Source of the DNA: Alteromonas sp. CI.11.F.A3
GTDB lineage: Bacteria > Pseudomonadota > Gammaproteobacteria > Enterobacterales > Alteromonadaceae
Length of the DNA stretch: 64,000 nt
NCBI RefSeq assembly: GCF_032925565.1
Contig: NZ_CP136708.1
Location: 4,092,001-4,156,000 of the forward strand
Reading direction: 5' to 3'
Shown here piece after piece: positions 56,227 to 64,000 of the stretch. How positions within the stretch are numbered: the stretch's first letter is position 1; every line of letters begins with the position of its first letter. Position numbers and translations under genes: made by a program. The notes beneath the pieces are model-generated. The model searched no databases, had not been told where the DNA came from, and saw nothing but the letters and a program-made list of their open reading frames with translations.

Positions 56227-58518
56227 TTACGCACCCGCCCGTATTAACCCACCTAAGCCTTTTGTCTCTAAATATTCGTTTAAATGACCGAATACTTGTT
56301 CATGGCTTTGCGACGTTAACGCGAGAGAAAGAAGCTGTTTGCTTTCCGCCAGCGAAACCTTACGAATAAGCCAATTAATTTTTCGAATATTGAACGCATT
56401 CATACTTAAACGACGATACCCCATGCCCATTAATAAAATAGCACCTGCCGGTTCACCGGCAATCTCGCCGCAGATGGTCACAGGGATTTGGTTCTCGTTT
56501 GATTGCTGCACAATGTCGTAGAGTGCAGCTAATACCGCTGGATGGTAGCTGTTGTACAGCCCTGCCACACGGGTGTTGTTTCTGTCTACCGCCAACAAGT
56601 ATTGGGTTAAATCGTTACTGCCCACCGAGAAGAAATCTACGTGTTTCGCAAGCTGCGGCAGTTGATACAATACCGAGGGTACTTCTAACATGATACCTAA
56701 CTTAGGTCGCTGAAGTACTTCACCCGACTCACAAACCTCGTCACATATCTCAAAGTAGGCTTGGTTAACTAAGCGCTTGGCTTCTTGCACTTCTGCCACC
56801 GTAGATATCATGGGTAGCATAATGCGTAGGTTTTTAAGCCCAATACTGGCTCTTAGCATGGCCCGTACTTGTACCAAGAATATCTCAGGGTGATCGAGTG
56901 TTAATCGTATGCCCCGCCACCCTAAGAACGGGTTCTCTTCATTGATGGGAAAATAGGGTAGTGGCTTATCGCCCCCCACATCAAGGGTACGCATGGTAAT
57001 CGGCAAATCGGGTGCCGACTCTAAGATTTGGCGATAAAGCTCGACTTGCTCTTGCTCAGAAGGAAAACGCTCCCGTAGCATAAAGGGAATTTCAGTACGG
57101 TACAGACCAATACCCGAGCCAATATGGCCAGCATTAAGCTCGGCTTCAGCAGACAAACCCGCATTGATATATAGCGACATGCGACAGCCATCTACGCTTT
57201 CACAAGGCTGCCCGGCTTCGGCGTCTATGCGCTCGGTTATTGCCGACTCTTCTTCAATAAGCTGAATAAATTCAGTTTTAATGTTCCGCTCGGGGGAAAC
57301 AATTACCTCACCTGCATAACCATCGAGTAAAAGCTCTTTACCCTCAAGCAGTGCAGGAGACACATTCTGACACCCCATCACCGCAGGCACCCCCATTGCC
57401 CTTGCTAGAATAGCGGCATGAGAGTTGTTCGACCCACGGATAGAGATGATGCCTTTGAGCTTTTCTCTTGGAAACTCTGCCAGCATGGTTGCCGATACTT
57501 CATCGGCCACCAAAATACTGTCTTCGGTGGCGAGTTTTTCGACCAGCTTTTGTCCTTGGCCTTCGGTAAGAATATTAGCCAGAATACGGTCTGAAAGGTC
57601 GACGATATCGATGGCACGCTCTTGCATGTAAGGGTCGTCCATCGCGCGAAAACGTGCGGCGTAATTTTCGACTACCATCTTAAGTGACGACGCAGCATCC
57701 CACCCTTGCCTAATTTTCTCTTCTACCTCGCGGCCTAAACTATTGGCATCAAGCAAATGGTGATAAAGCTGAAAGATGGATTTAACGTCATCAGGAATAT
57801 CGTCATCTAAACTTTTCGATAATCCATCTACGTGTTGGCGCGTGACTTCCACGCCTTTGCGGTAGGTTTGGATTTCGTCGTTTGGATTTTTACTGCGTTT
57901 AACAACCCAGTTTTTTAAATTAAGTGACTTATCAGGGGAAAAGCCTTTACCGATAGCTAAGCCGGGCGAACCCGCAATACCAGAGACATTTTTTTGCAGT
58001 GCAATACTGTTCACATTGGCGGTATTGTTTAGTGCCCCGCGCATGTCAGCATTGGTAATTTCAAGCGCAAGCTGTGCTGCTAAGGTAACTAAGAAAGCTT
58101 CTTCGTCTTCACTGAAGCGGCGCATTTCGCTTTGCTGCAGGGTAATTACCCCCAACACTTTACGCTGGTGAATAATGGGCGTACCCAAAAAAGCGTTGTA
58201 GTTTTCTTCTTTAACTTCAGGATAGTGTTTGAATCGAGGATGATGCTGGGCGTTAACAATGTTGAGCGGTTCTTCACGCTGACCGACTAAGCCAATTAAG
58301 CCTTCAGAAAAGCCAATATGAACTTGCTCTACTGCATCAGGGTGCAGACCGTCGGTAGCCTTTAAAATAAAGGTTTGTTTCTCGTAATCGGCTAGATATA
58401 TGGAGCATGAGTCGACATCTAGCGTTTGTTTAACGCGAGATGCCAGGCGAAACAAGGCAGTATCTAGCGCAGGAATTTGATTCATTTCCTGCACGATACG
58501 TTTAAGCGTGGTTAACAT
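56227..58518 (-). CDS. ptsP: PTS enzyme I-Ntr (PtsP)
   Basis: This 763-residue protein has an N-terminal GAF domain (about 10-160, SVYLAD-like CSIYLADYEKQTFILKATDG). The enzyme I parts follow: the phospho-His region GSNNSHAAILARAMGVPAVMG and the PEP-binding barrel (TMRTLDVGGDKPLPYFP, GSNDLTQYLLAVDRNN, ICGEIAGEP). It phosphorylates NPr in the nitrogen PTS. A TTG at 58545 with GGGAG is possible, but the ATG at 58518 (MLTTLKRIVQ, with AAGG upstream) matches E. coli PtsP. Confidence 0.95.
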   Translation of the reverse strand: MLTTLKRIVQEMNQIPALDTALFRLASRVKQTLDVDSCSIYLADYEKQTFILKATDGLHPDAVEQVHIGFSEGLIGLVGQREEPLNIVNAQHHPRFKHYPEVKEENYNAFLGTPIIHQRKVLGVITLQQSEMRRFSEDEEAFLVTLAAQLALEITNADMRGALNNTANVNSIALQKNVSGIAGSPGLAIGKGFSPDKSLNLKNWVVKRSKNPNDEIQTYRKGVEVTRQHVDGLSKSLDDDIPDDVKSIFQLYHHLLDANSLGREVEEKIRQGWDAASSLKMVVENYAARFRAMDDPYMQERAIDIVDLSDRILANILTEGQGQKLVEKLATEDSILVADEVSATMLAEFPREKLKGIISIRGSNNSHAAILARAMGVPAVMGCQNVSPALLEGKELLLDGYAGEVIVSPERNIKTEFIQLIEEESAITERIDAEAGQPCESVDGCRMSLYINAGLSAEAELNAGHIGSGIGLYRTEIPFMLRERFPSEQEQVELYRQILESAPDLPITMRTLDVGGDKPLPYFPINEENPFLGWRGIRLTLDHPEIFLVQVRAMLRASIGLKNLRIMLPMISTVAEVQEAKRLVNQAYFEICDEVCESGEVLQRPKLGIMLEVPSVLYQLPQLAKHVDFFSVGSNDLTQYLLAVDRNNTRVAGLYNSYHPAVLAALYDIVQQSNENQIPVTICGEIAGEPAGAILLMGMGYRRLSMNAFNIRKINWLIRKVSLAESKQLLSLALTSQSHEQVFGHLNEYLETKGLGGLIRAGA

Positions 58519-58574
58519 TGCGCCTTTGTGACCCTGAGTGTCCAATCGCTACTCCCTATACTTTGCTCGTTCGC

Positions 58575-59117
58575 CTAGCCTCGCCTGCGCTTTTTACCGC
58601 GCTTTTGCGACGACGTATTATGGCGCTGTTGTGGACGCTGTTGAGCAGCCATTACAACAGGGGAAAATTCCTTCATAACCCGACGGTAGACGTCTCGCTT
58701 GAACGACACGACATTTCTAATTGGATACCAATAGCTCACCCAACGCCAATCATCAAATTCTGGGTGCCCTGTTTTCAATACATTCACGTCCCGCTCATTA
58801 CAGTCAAGCTGCAGCAGGAACCACTTTTGTTTTTGGCCTATACAGACCGGATTACTTCCCTGACGAATTAATCGCTTAGGAAGCTTATATCTAAGCCAGT
58901 TACGTGTAACACTTAAAATGGTGACATCTTTCGGTGTCAGTCCCACTTCTTCGTGCAGCTCGCGGTACATAGCTTGTTCGGCAGATTCCCCTTCATCAAT
59001 TCCGCCTTGAGGGAACTGCCATGAATGTTGACCATAACGCCTTGCCCAAAATATTTGACCCATTTTGTTGCAAATCACTATGCCCACATTCGCACGGAAT
59101 CCATCGGCATCTATCAC
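58575..59117 (-). CDS. rppH: RNA pyrophosphohydrolase
   Basis: This 180-residue Nudix enzyme has the box [23 protein letters not shown] and the RppH-specific [17 protein letters not shown] and [13 protein letters not shown]. It removes pyrophosphate from mRNA 5' ends to start decay. The open frame reaches 59156, but GGGAG precedes a GTG at 59117 giving (M)[16 protein letters not shown], which matches the family start exactly. The C-terminus is Arg/Gln-rich. It heads the rppH-ptsP-tauE-lgt-thyA run and is divergent from mutH. Confidence 0.96.
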   Translation of the reverse strand: MIDADGFRANVGIVICNKMGQIFWARRYGQHSWQFPQGGIDEGESAEQAMYRELHEEVGLTPKDVTILSVTRNWLRYKLPKRLIRQGSNPVCIGQKQKWFLLQLDCNERDVNVLKTGHPEFDDWRWVSYWYPIRNVVSFKRDVYRRVMKEFSPVVMAAQQRPQQRHNTSSQKRGKKRRRG

Positions 59118-59233
59118 ATAGACTCCCGGGCACACTATACTTTTATATCTCTGCATTCTTCCATAATATATACACCATTCAAAGCATTAATCGAAATTCA
59201 TGCTTTCCTTATAGAAAATTACTGAGCTGAACT

Positions 59234-59908
59234 ATGCGTCCACCCGAGTCTCCACCTGAAAATTCAACTGCGTTATTAGCACGCTGTGACGCCATTGCGG
59301 GCTTAACCTTGGGAGAATTAGCCCACATGGCTGACGTTGCCATACCAGAAAATTTACAGCGTCATAAAGGCTGGCCAGGTATGTTGATTGAACGTTGGTT
59401 AGGGGCCAGTGCCGGATCTAAACCTCAGCAAGACTTCCCAGAGCTGGGTATTGAACTTAAAACTATTCCCATCGATGCCAATTTTATGCCCCTTGAAACC
59501 ACCTATGTTTGCTATGCCCCCTTGTTGATGCAGCCAGGGTTAACGTGGGAAACAAGCAATGTACGCAACAAAATTCAACAAGTGCTGTGGTTACCTATTG
59601 AGGGAGACAGGCGCATTCCATTGGCGCAGCGCAGAGTCGCCAGTGCGTTTTATTGGCAGCCGAGTGCACTAGAAGATGCGATATTAAAACAAGACTGGGA
59701 AGAGCTTACAGAGCAAATACTGACAGGGCATGTAGAATCAATCACTTCTCGACAAGGCGAGGCGTTGCACCTTCGCCCTAAGGCTGCCAGCGGCAAAGTA
59801 TTAACTGATGCCTTAGGTCCGCAAGGCGAGCGAATCAAAACGCGCCCTCGTGGGTTCTACTTGCGTAAAACCTTTACCCAGCAGGTGCTTTATAACGCGT
59901 TTAGCTAA
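59234..59908 (+). CDS. mutH: DNA mismatch repair endonuclease MutH
   Basis: This 224-residue protein has the catalytic D-x6-E-x-K motif in DFPELGIELKT. GWPGMLIERWLGASAGSKPQQ precedes it, and a C-terminal YLRKTFTQQVLYNAF helix follows. MutH nicks the unmethylated strand at hemimethylated GATC sites once called by MutS/MutL, so Dam methylation is implied for the organism. The mutH-rppH divergence is conserved in gammaproteobacteria. Confidence 0.96.
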   Translation: MRPPESPPENSTALLARCDAIAGLTLGELAHMADVAIPENLQRHKGWPGMLIERWLGASAGSKPQQDFPELGIELKTIPIDANFMPLETTYVCYAPLLMQPGLTWETSNVRNKIQQVLWLPIEGDRRIPLAQRRVASAFYWQPSALEDAILKQDWEELTEQILTGHVESITSRQGEALHLRPKAASGKVLTDALGPQGERIKTRPRGFYLRKTFTQQVLYNAFS

Positions 59909-59957
59909 CTTTACGTTTAGCATGGTGATGTCGGTTGGATAAATAGAGGCTGTTAAA

Positions 59958-61043
59958 CTAGCGTGTCTCTTGAGAGCTGCGGAAATGCTTTACCAACACA
60001 TCGCCTAAAAACTTTTCAGAATTAAGACCTAAGCGTTTTGCCACTTTCGCTATTTTGGCATCACTTCGCAGCAGTACATTTTTGGCGTAGTCCAGCCGGT
60101 ACTGATACACAAAGCCGCGAAAGTTTTTCTTAAGTTCTAAGTGCAAGGCAATCGCTAACGTGGTGGGTTCGACTCCTGCCTCATCGCTAAAGTCTTTCAA
60201 TGTTAGCCCAAGCTTCTTGTAGTTTTTACCATCAATCATGGTGCGCTTAGCTTGACCAATGACCGCTCGCAATTCAGCTGGCTTTACCGCGCCTTCATCC
60301 AGCCGCTCGTAATCTAAAGGCGACGGTGACGTTACCCTAGGAAAAGTAAGGCTAAATAGCACCACAAGCAGAGAAACGCCGAGGGCCGTATGATGTAGGC
60401 TTTCCCAAAAAGGCACGGTAAAAAAGCCAAAGGTGGCAGCAGTCACCAGCAAAATACTGGCAAACGCCACAACAACCGTATTTGCCATGACGCTGGCAAG
60501 TCTTGGTACGCGAAACTCTTGAACATCAACCGCCTGTTCGGGTAAATGCCTATGATACATTTGAATGTGTTCAGTGATGAGAATACCAATGAGCAACACG
60601 CAGAACCCCGTTGTTAACGAGGCTAAATAAGCTGGCCATAGCATTAATGGCTCGCCACTCGGAGAGGCTTCTAGCCACAATAGCTTGTCTTCGGTGGGGA
60701 TAAGCAAAATAGTTAATTGCAGCACGGCCATTACCCAAAAAGGCACCCACAATCGAGAACGTTTAGACGGGTAAGCTAATAACATGGGTTTAACCATTCT
60801 ATAGCTACACGTCATTAGCAGTACCGCAAATACGTCTGACAACCCATACAGAGGCGCCAGTTGGGTTAACTGCCATAACCGCATCCACTCATCTAACATG
60901 AAAACAGGCCAGCACAGAATGGCAGCCGCTAGCCAACGCCCTTGAGGTATGCGCTGACGATAATAAACAAACCTGGCTACCACAATAAAATAGAAAAACA
61001 GCGCCGCATAAAGGGCGTAGTCATACACTATATCTGCTTTCAC
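59958..61043 (-). CDS. Membrane-bound AraC-family regulator
   Basis: This protein of 361 residues has seven predicted membrane helices in the first 235 residues (from ALYAALFFYFIVVARFVYY to LGVSLLVVLFSLTFP). A cytoplasmic AraC-type helix-turn-helix domain (about 265-360) follows, with LTLKDFSDEAGVEPTTLAIALHLELKKNFRGFVYQYRLDYAK (in two pieces) and KIAKVAKRLGLNSEKFLGDVLVKHF. AAGGAT before the GTG at 61043 supports the start. It presumably senses a membrane or external cue. No obvious target adjoins it. Confidence 0.85.
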   Translation of the reverse strand: MKADIVYDYALYAALFFYFIVVARFVYYRQRIPQGRWLAAAILCWPVFMLDEWMRLWQLTQLAPLYGLSDVFAVLLMTCSYRMVKPMLLAYPSKRSRLWVPFWVMAVLQLTILLIPTEDKLLWLEASPSGEPLMLWPAYLASLTTGFCVLLIGILITEHIQMYHRHLPEQAVDVQEFRVPRLASVMANTVVVAFASILLVTAATFGFFTVPFWESLHHTALGVSLLVVLFSLTFPRVTSPSPLDYERLDEGAVKPAELRAVIGQAKRTMIDGKNYKKLGLTLKDFSDEAGVEPTTLAIALHLELKKNFRGFVYQYRLDYAKNVLLRSDAKIAKVAKRLGLNSEKFLGDVLVKHFRSSQETR

Positions 61044-61079
61044 CTTACTACATCCTTGTTCGCGATTTACTTGGCAACA

Positions 61080-62585
61080 TTACCAGTAAATATCTCGTTC
61101 TAATGCCACAGCGCGGGTTCGCTCCATCACTTTTACGAGCACGGTCAGCTTGCTGCTTGTCCACTTGCTAAGTTCGTCTTGCGTTTCTAATTCGGAATCT
61201 TGTACGGCTTGGCGAAGCATTAACAGCGCATTGAGTTCCTCAATACCGGTTAACAAATCTAACCAAGGCGCTCTAAAGTTACCCCGCTCTTCTAAAAACA
61301 AATCCCCAAGTAGAAAACCGCTCCACAAAGTTTGTCGAAGTACTACCTCTACTAAGGTGTAGTTGGCGGGGCCCATGGCTTTATTGGCTGGCATACTTTG
61401 CTGCACCGTTTGCCATCCCTGAGATAACCACCCTTTGGCATGATCTAAAACCAGCAAATCATACCCTGTGGCTTCTCTACGCCATGGTTTTGCGTTAATT
61501 AAGTCGATAGCTTGCAGTTTAATATCGGTCGCCATGCTGTCGAAAAATAAACTGGCGGGGTCATGGGCGTGCAACAGCCCTGCTTTACGCCCCTGCAAAT
61601 AACTGACAATAGCAGGGTGTTTGCTTAAGGTTTTGTGAAACAGGCTCTTTTTAGATAATAAATACCGTAAGCTTTGTAGATCGTCTTGCCAGGCCCATTG
61701 CTGCGCATAAGCTATGAGCTTTTTATGTAACGCAAGCATTTCTGGGCATTGTAGTACGGGTAAATACAAAGACACGCTTTGTAACAGCAAGCGCACACTC
61801 TTGGCCACTTCTGCTAGGGTTTTAATAGAGGCACTTTCAATAAACACATGCTCATGGTGCTGCCAATGAGCTAAAGCCAATTGAAGTGCACTTGAAAAGG
61901 CTTCTTCGGTAGACGATTTTGGATTTAGCGGCAAAAAGTCTGGCAAGGGTTTTACTTTGGCGTTAAAACCGTGCAGAAGCTGATACCCTTGCGCCGCTTT
62001 AGACACATCACTTAGCCTCACATCCATGCAACTGTTAATGTGAGTGGCCAATATAAATAGGCTATCTAGATCGCCGCTTTGAAGCTCAAGTTCAATCTCA
62101 TTAATCGGTGAACTCGCTTTATCAGTGGCGGCTTCACCACAATCAAGTACTACCTCTACGCGACTCTTCTCTACCTCTACAATATAAGCATGGCGAGTAA
62201 AGTGGGTACTAAATTGCTTTTCCAATTTGCTGTTCATGCTGGAAATATTCCAGCTAGAAGGCCACACTGAGGTATCAAACAGGGTTAAGTCGGGTTCAGG
62301 TGCATTGAGATCAATGTTGTATTCTGCACGCTGATGTAACCCACCACTGACTTTCCCATTAGTTTTTAAGGTTTGCTCGTAGCTGCCATTATTGCCGCGT
62401 ACACGAAAACCCATCTTACTTTCTTGAAAATCGTGATTTACCGTATCGTAATAATCGTTTTCAAGCCGAAGTTCGGTGTGGGAAATGAGGATGATATTAT
62501 TTTTTTCGAAAAGAGGGAGTACGCGGTCTTTAAATGCTTGATGCGCACCATCTTGAGTAACAAATTTTAGTTCAATTTCAGACAT
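61080..62585 (-). CDS. ygiF: CYTH-CHAD inorganic triphosphatase
   Basis: This 501-residue protein starts MSEIELKF, whose E3-x-E5-x-K7 is the CYTH metal/phosphate signature. The CYTH tunnel domain covers about 1-200. A CHAD domain (about 220-495) follows, with scattered His/Arg/Lys for binding polyphosphate. E. coli YgiF is a specific triphosphatase. The open frame extends to 62618, but the ATG at 62585 fits the family. Divergent from ygiM as in E. coli. Confidence 0.92.
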   Translation of the reverse strand: MSEIELKFVTQDGAHQAFKDRVLPLFEKNNIILISHTELRLENDYYDTVNHDFQESKMGFRVRGNNGSYEQTLKTNGKVSGGLHQRAEYNIDLNAPEPDLTLFDTSVWPSSWNISSMNSKLEKQFSTHFTRHAYIVEVEKSRVEVVLDCGEAATDKASSPINEIELELQSGDLDSLFILATHINSCMDVRLSDVSKAAQGYQLLHGFNAKVKPLPDFLPLNPKSSTEEAFSSALQLALAHWQHHEHVFIESASIKTLAEVAKSVRLLLQSVSLYLPVLQCPEMLALHKKLIAYAQQWAWQDDLQSLRYLLSKKSLFHKTLSKHPAIVSYLQGRKAGLLHAHDPASLFFDSMATDIKLQAIDLINAKPWRREATGYDLLVLDHAKGWLSQGWQTVQQSMPANKAMGPANYTLVEVVLRQTLWSGFLLGDLFLEERGNFRAPWLDLLTGIEELNALLMLRQAVQDSELETQDELSKWTSSKLTVLVKVMERTRAVALERDIYW

Positions 62586-62762
62586 ATTTGCGCAGTGGCA
62601 CACGTGATAATGATGCAACCTTACCTGTGTCCAAACTAATTCGCAATGACACTGTTAACTGGTTGCGATGAAATTAACCAGTAGACAAAAGTGGAACAAA
62701 CTTGCCTTTATCGCGGTCAACCAATACCATCTCCATGTTTTAGACGAGTATTTGGACTACCT

Positions 62763-63365
62763 ATGATTCGAAAGTGGTTAGCAGTTGCCCTTTTTGCATG
62801 CTCTTGCCAAGCGCTGGCTCTTCAAGAGAGCGATACGCTAGAAGCGTCGTCGTCGCACTATATTCGCGATGATTTATTTATCTTTTTACACACGGGCCCA
62901 GGCCGAAACTACCGTATTCTAGGGTCTGTAGAGGCAGGCACACCGATTACTGTGCTAGACCGTGATGCTGATGCAGAGTTCACGCAAGTGACCGATGATG
63001 AAGGTCGTAAGGGGTGGGTTGAATCAAAGTATGTGACTACAGAGATGTCACAAGCTGAAAAACTACCTATGTTAAGTGAGCAGTTAGCACAAAGCCAAAC
63101 CAGCTTACAAACTACCCAACGCGAGAATGCGAACCTGCGCCAGCAGCTTAATGATGCGCGCCAGCAAATTACGCAACTCACAACGGATACTGAACAACAA
63201 AGCAACGATATTAAACGCTTAAGTGCGCAAGTAGAAAGTGCAGATAAAGATGAACTGGTCACCTGGTTCACCCGTGGCGGCATTGTTGCCGGCGCAGGTA
63301 TTTTATTGGGCGTACTTCTGACTTATATGCCGAAAAAGCGTAATCGCAGTAAAGAGTGGATGTAA
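62763..63365 (+). CDS. ygiM: SH3-domain membrane protein YgiM
   Basis: This 200-residue protein has a signal peptide (MIRKWLAVALFACSCQALA), a bacterial SH3 domain (about 25-95: YIRDDLFIFLHTGPGRNYRILGSV, GRKGWVESKYV), a Gln-rich coiled coil (about 98-160) and a C-terminal membrane helix with basic tail. The open frame starts at 62691, but the ATG at 62763 gives the proper signal peptide. The role may be in cell-wall interaction; unproven. Confidence 0.9.
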   Translation: MIRKWLAVALFACSCQALALQESDTLEASSSHYIRDDLFIFLHTGPGRNYRILGSVEAGTPITVLDRDADAEFTQVTDDEGRKGWVESKYVTTEMSQAEKLPMLSEQLAQSQTSLQTTQRENANLRQQLNDARQQITQLTTDTEQQSNDIKRLSAQVESADKDELVTWFTRGGIVAGAGILLGVLLTYMPKKRNRSKEWM

Positions 63366-63407
63366 TTACCGATACTGTTGTATCGATAAGGTAAAATTGT
63401 CGATGTT

Positions 63408-63437
63408 AAAAAAAGCGGCTTGTTAGCCGCTTTTTTT
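63408..63437. terminator. Bidirectional terminator between ygiM and histidine kinase
   Basis: AAAAAAAGCGGCT pairs with AGCCGCTTTTTTT around TGTT. It lies 42 bp after the ygiM stop and 24 bp after the kinase stop on the other strand. Confidence 0.93.
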
Positions 63438-63461
63438 ATATCTAGGTATATAAAATGGCTC

Positions 63462-64000
63462 TCACGACTGCACTTCGGTATCTTCAGGTTCATTAAGAGT
63501 AAGTGTAACGTGATAACCATTTACGACCGCACCGGCCTGGAACTGCCATCCCAACCGTTCTGTTAATTTAGTAATTAGCTTAAGTCCCAACCCGTAACCA
63601 TTATCCTCAACGTTAGATAGTGACGAAGCCTCTGCGTCATTCTCGTTTAGGTTCTGGCTGTATTTTAACTCATGGTTCTCGATGGTTAAGGTAGTGTCAT
63701 TTAGTGAAATAGACACTACACCACTGTCGGTATGTTGAAAGGCATTTCGGATAACATTTCCAATAATTATTCTACTCGCCGTGTCGGGCAGATACAGTGT
63801 CGTACTTAGCACATTCACATCGACGGTGACGGTTTTTCCTTTTAATAAGTATCTCAAGTCATCACAAAGTTGATCAACCATGGTAGCAATGTCCACGGGA
63901 TGATGAGGCAAAGGTTGACTGTCTTCGCGTGCTAACCACAATAAAGTTTCGGTTAAATCGGTCATTGTTTTAGAGGCGTTATCAATCCGCATTAAGGCAT
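63462..64000 (-). CDS. Sensor histidine kinase, C-terminal fragment
   Basis: The reverse strand is open from the window edge to a stop at 63462 (about 178 residues; the first ATG is at 63992 but the frame continues upstream). It begins at the end of a HisKA dimerisation helix (MTDLTETLLWLAR) and contains an HATPase domain with the N box (NVIRNAFQHTDSG) and G box (DNGYGLGLKLITKL). The D-x-G G1 box is weak. Sensor domains are outside the window, so the signal is unknown. Confidence 0.88.
   Translation of the reverse strand, partial: ALMRIDNASKTMTDLTETLLWLAREDSQPLPHHPVDIATMVDQLCDDLRYLLKGKTVTVDVNVLSTTLYLPDTASRIIIGNVIRNAFQHTDSGVVSISLNDTTLTIENHELKYSQNLNENDAEASSLSNVEDNGYGLGLKLITKLTERLGWQFQAGAVVNGYHVTLTLNEPEDTEVQS

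Overview
The window reads as chromosomal DNA of a marine gammaproteobacterium of the Alteromonadaceae, most likely Alteromonas or a close relative. This is inferred from protein resemblance and gene order: divergent tolC against nudF-yqiB-cpdA-yqiA-parE, divergent efp against epmB, rapA-rluA, divergent mutH against rppH-ptsP-lgt-thyA, and divergent ygiF against ygiM. Genes are dense and mostly intact. I found no rRNA, tRNA, CRISPR array, transposase or prophage. The two ends cut a SulP transporter (left) and a sensor histidine kinase (right).

Layout. 1-8.2 kb: SulP fragment, a small membrane protein, a NasR-like NIT/ANTAR nitrate antiterminator, a nucleotidyltransferase-fold protein, a PAP2 phosphatase, bolA and alkB, then rlmG, a periplasmic cyclophilin, a GNAT acetyltransferase and a gamma-glutamylcyclotransferase-like protein. 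8.2-14.4 kb: a ZnuD-like TonB receptor with metal-binding loops and a Zur-like palindrome upstream, then EF-P with both its beta-lysylation enzymes (epmA, efp, epmB), and two small genes. 14.5-22.8 kb: a membrane-anchored unknown, a HAD phosphatase, and a two-gene light/c-di-GMP unit. That unit is a 1500-residue CheB-CheR-PAS-GGDEF-EAL fusion followed 7 bp later by a bacteriophytochrome photosensory core with no output domain. 23.3-30.7 kb: parE, yqiA, cpdA, yqiB and nudF, divergent tolC, then a one-domain voltage-gated cation channel. 30.8-40.6 kb: an orphan PrsT-type TPR lipoprotein, deaD, cysG, a transglutaminase-like protein and an eight-haem TPR cytochrome c. 40.9-49.2 kb: PIN-PhoH ATPase, rapA-rluA, two uncharacterised proteins and an AmpG-like transporter. 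49.4-64 kb: a hybrid histidine kinase, a coupled REC-CheX/PAS-GGDEF pair at the end of the rppH-ptsP-tauE-lgt-thyA run, mutH, a membrane AraC regulator, ygiF and ygiM, and a kinase fragment.

How it works together. Housekeeping functions dominate: translation factor modification, rRNA methylation and pseudouridylation, RNA decay, DNA repair, lipoprotein and thymidylate synthesis. Laid over them is a notable amount of signalling: two c-di-GMP enzymes with intact GGDEF/GGEEF sites, a CheB/CheR fusion, a CheX-like response regulator, two histidine kinases and a phytochrome. The best candidate for a little-described system is the split phytochrome/CheB-CheR-GGDEF-EAL pair. Secondary points of interest are the Zur-ZnuD locus, the REC-CheX/diguanylate cyclase pair, the EDWTD-filter channel, the orphan prsT and the octahaem TPR cytochrome. 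Start sites were moved inward from the longest open frame for about a dozen genes, using ribosome-binding sites or family alignment; each case is stated.
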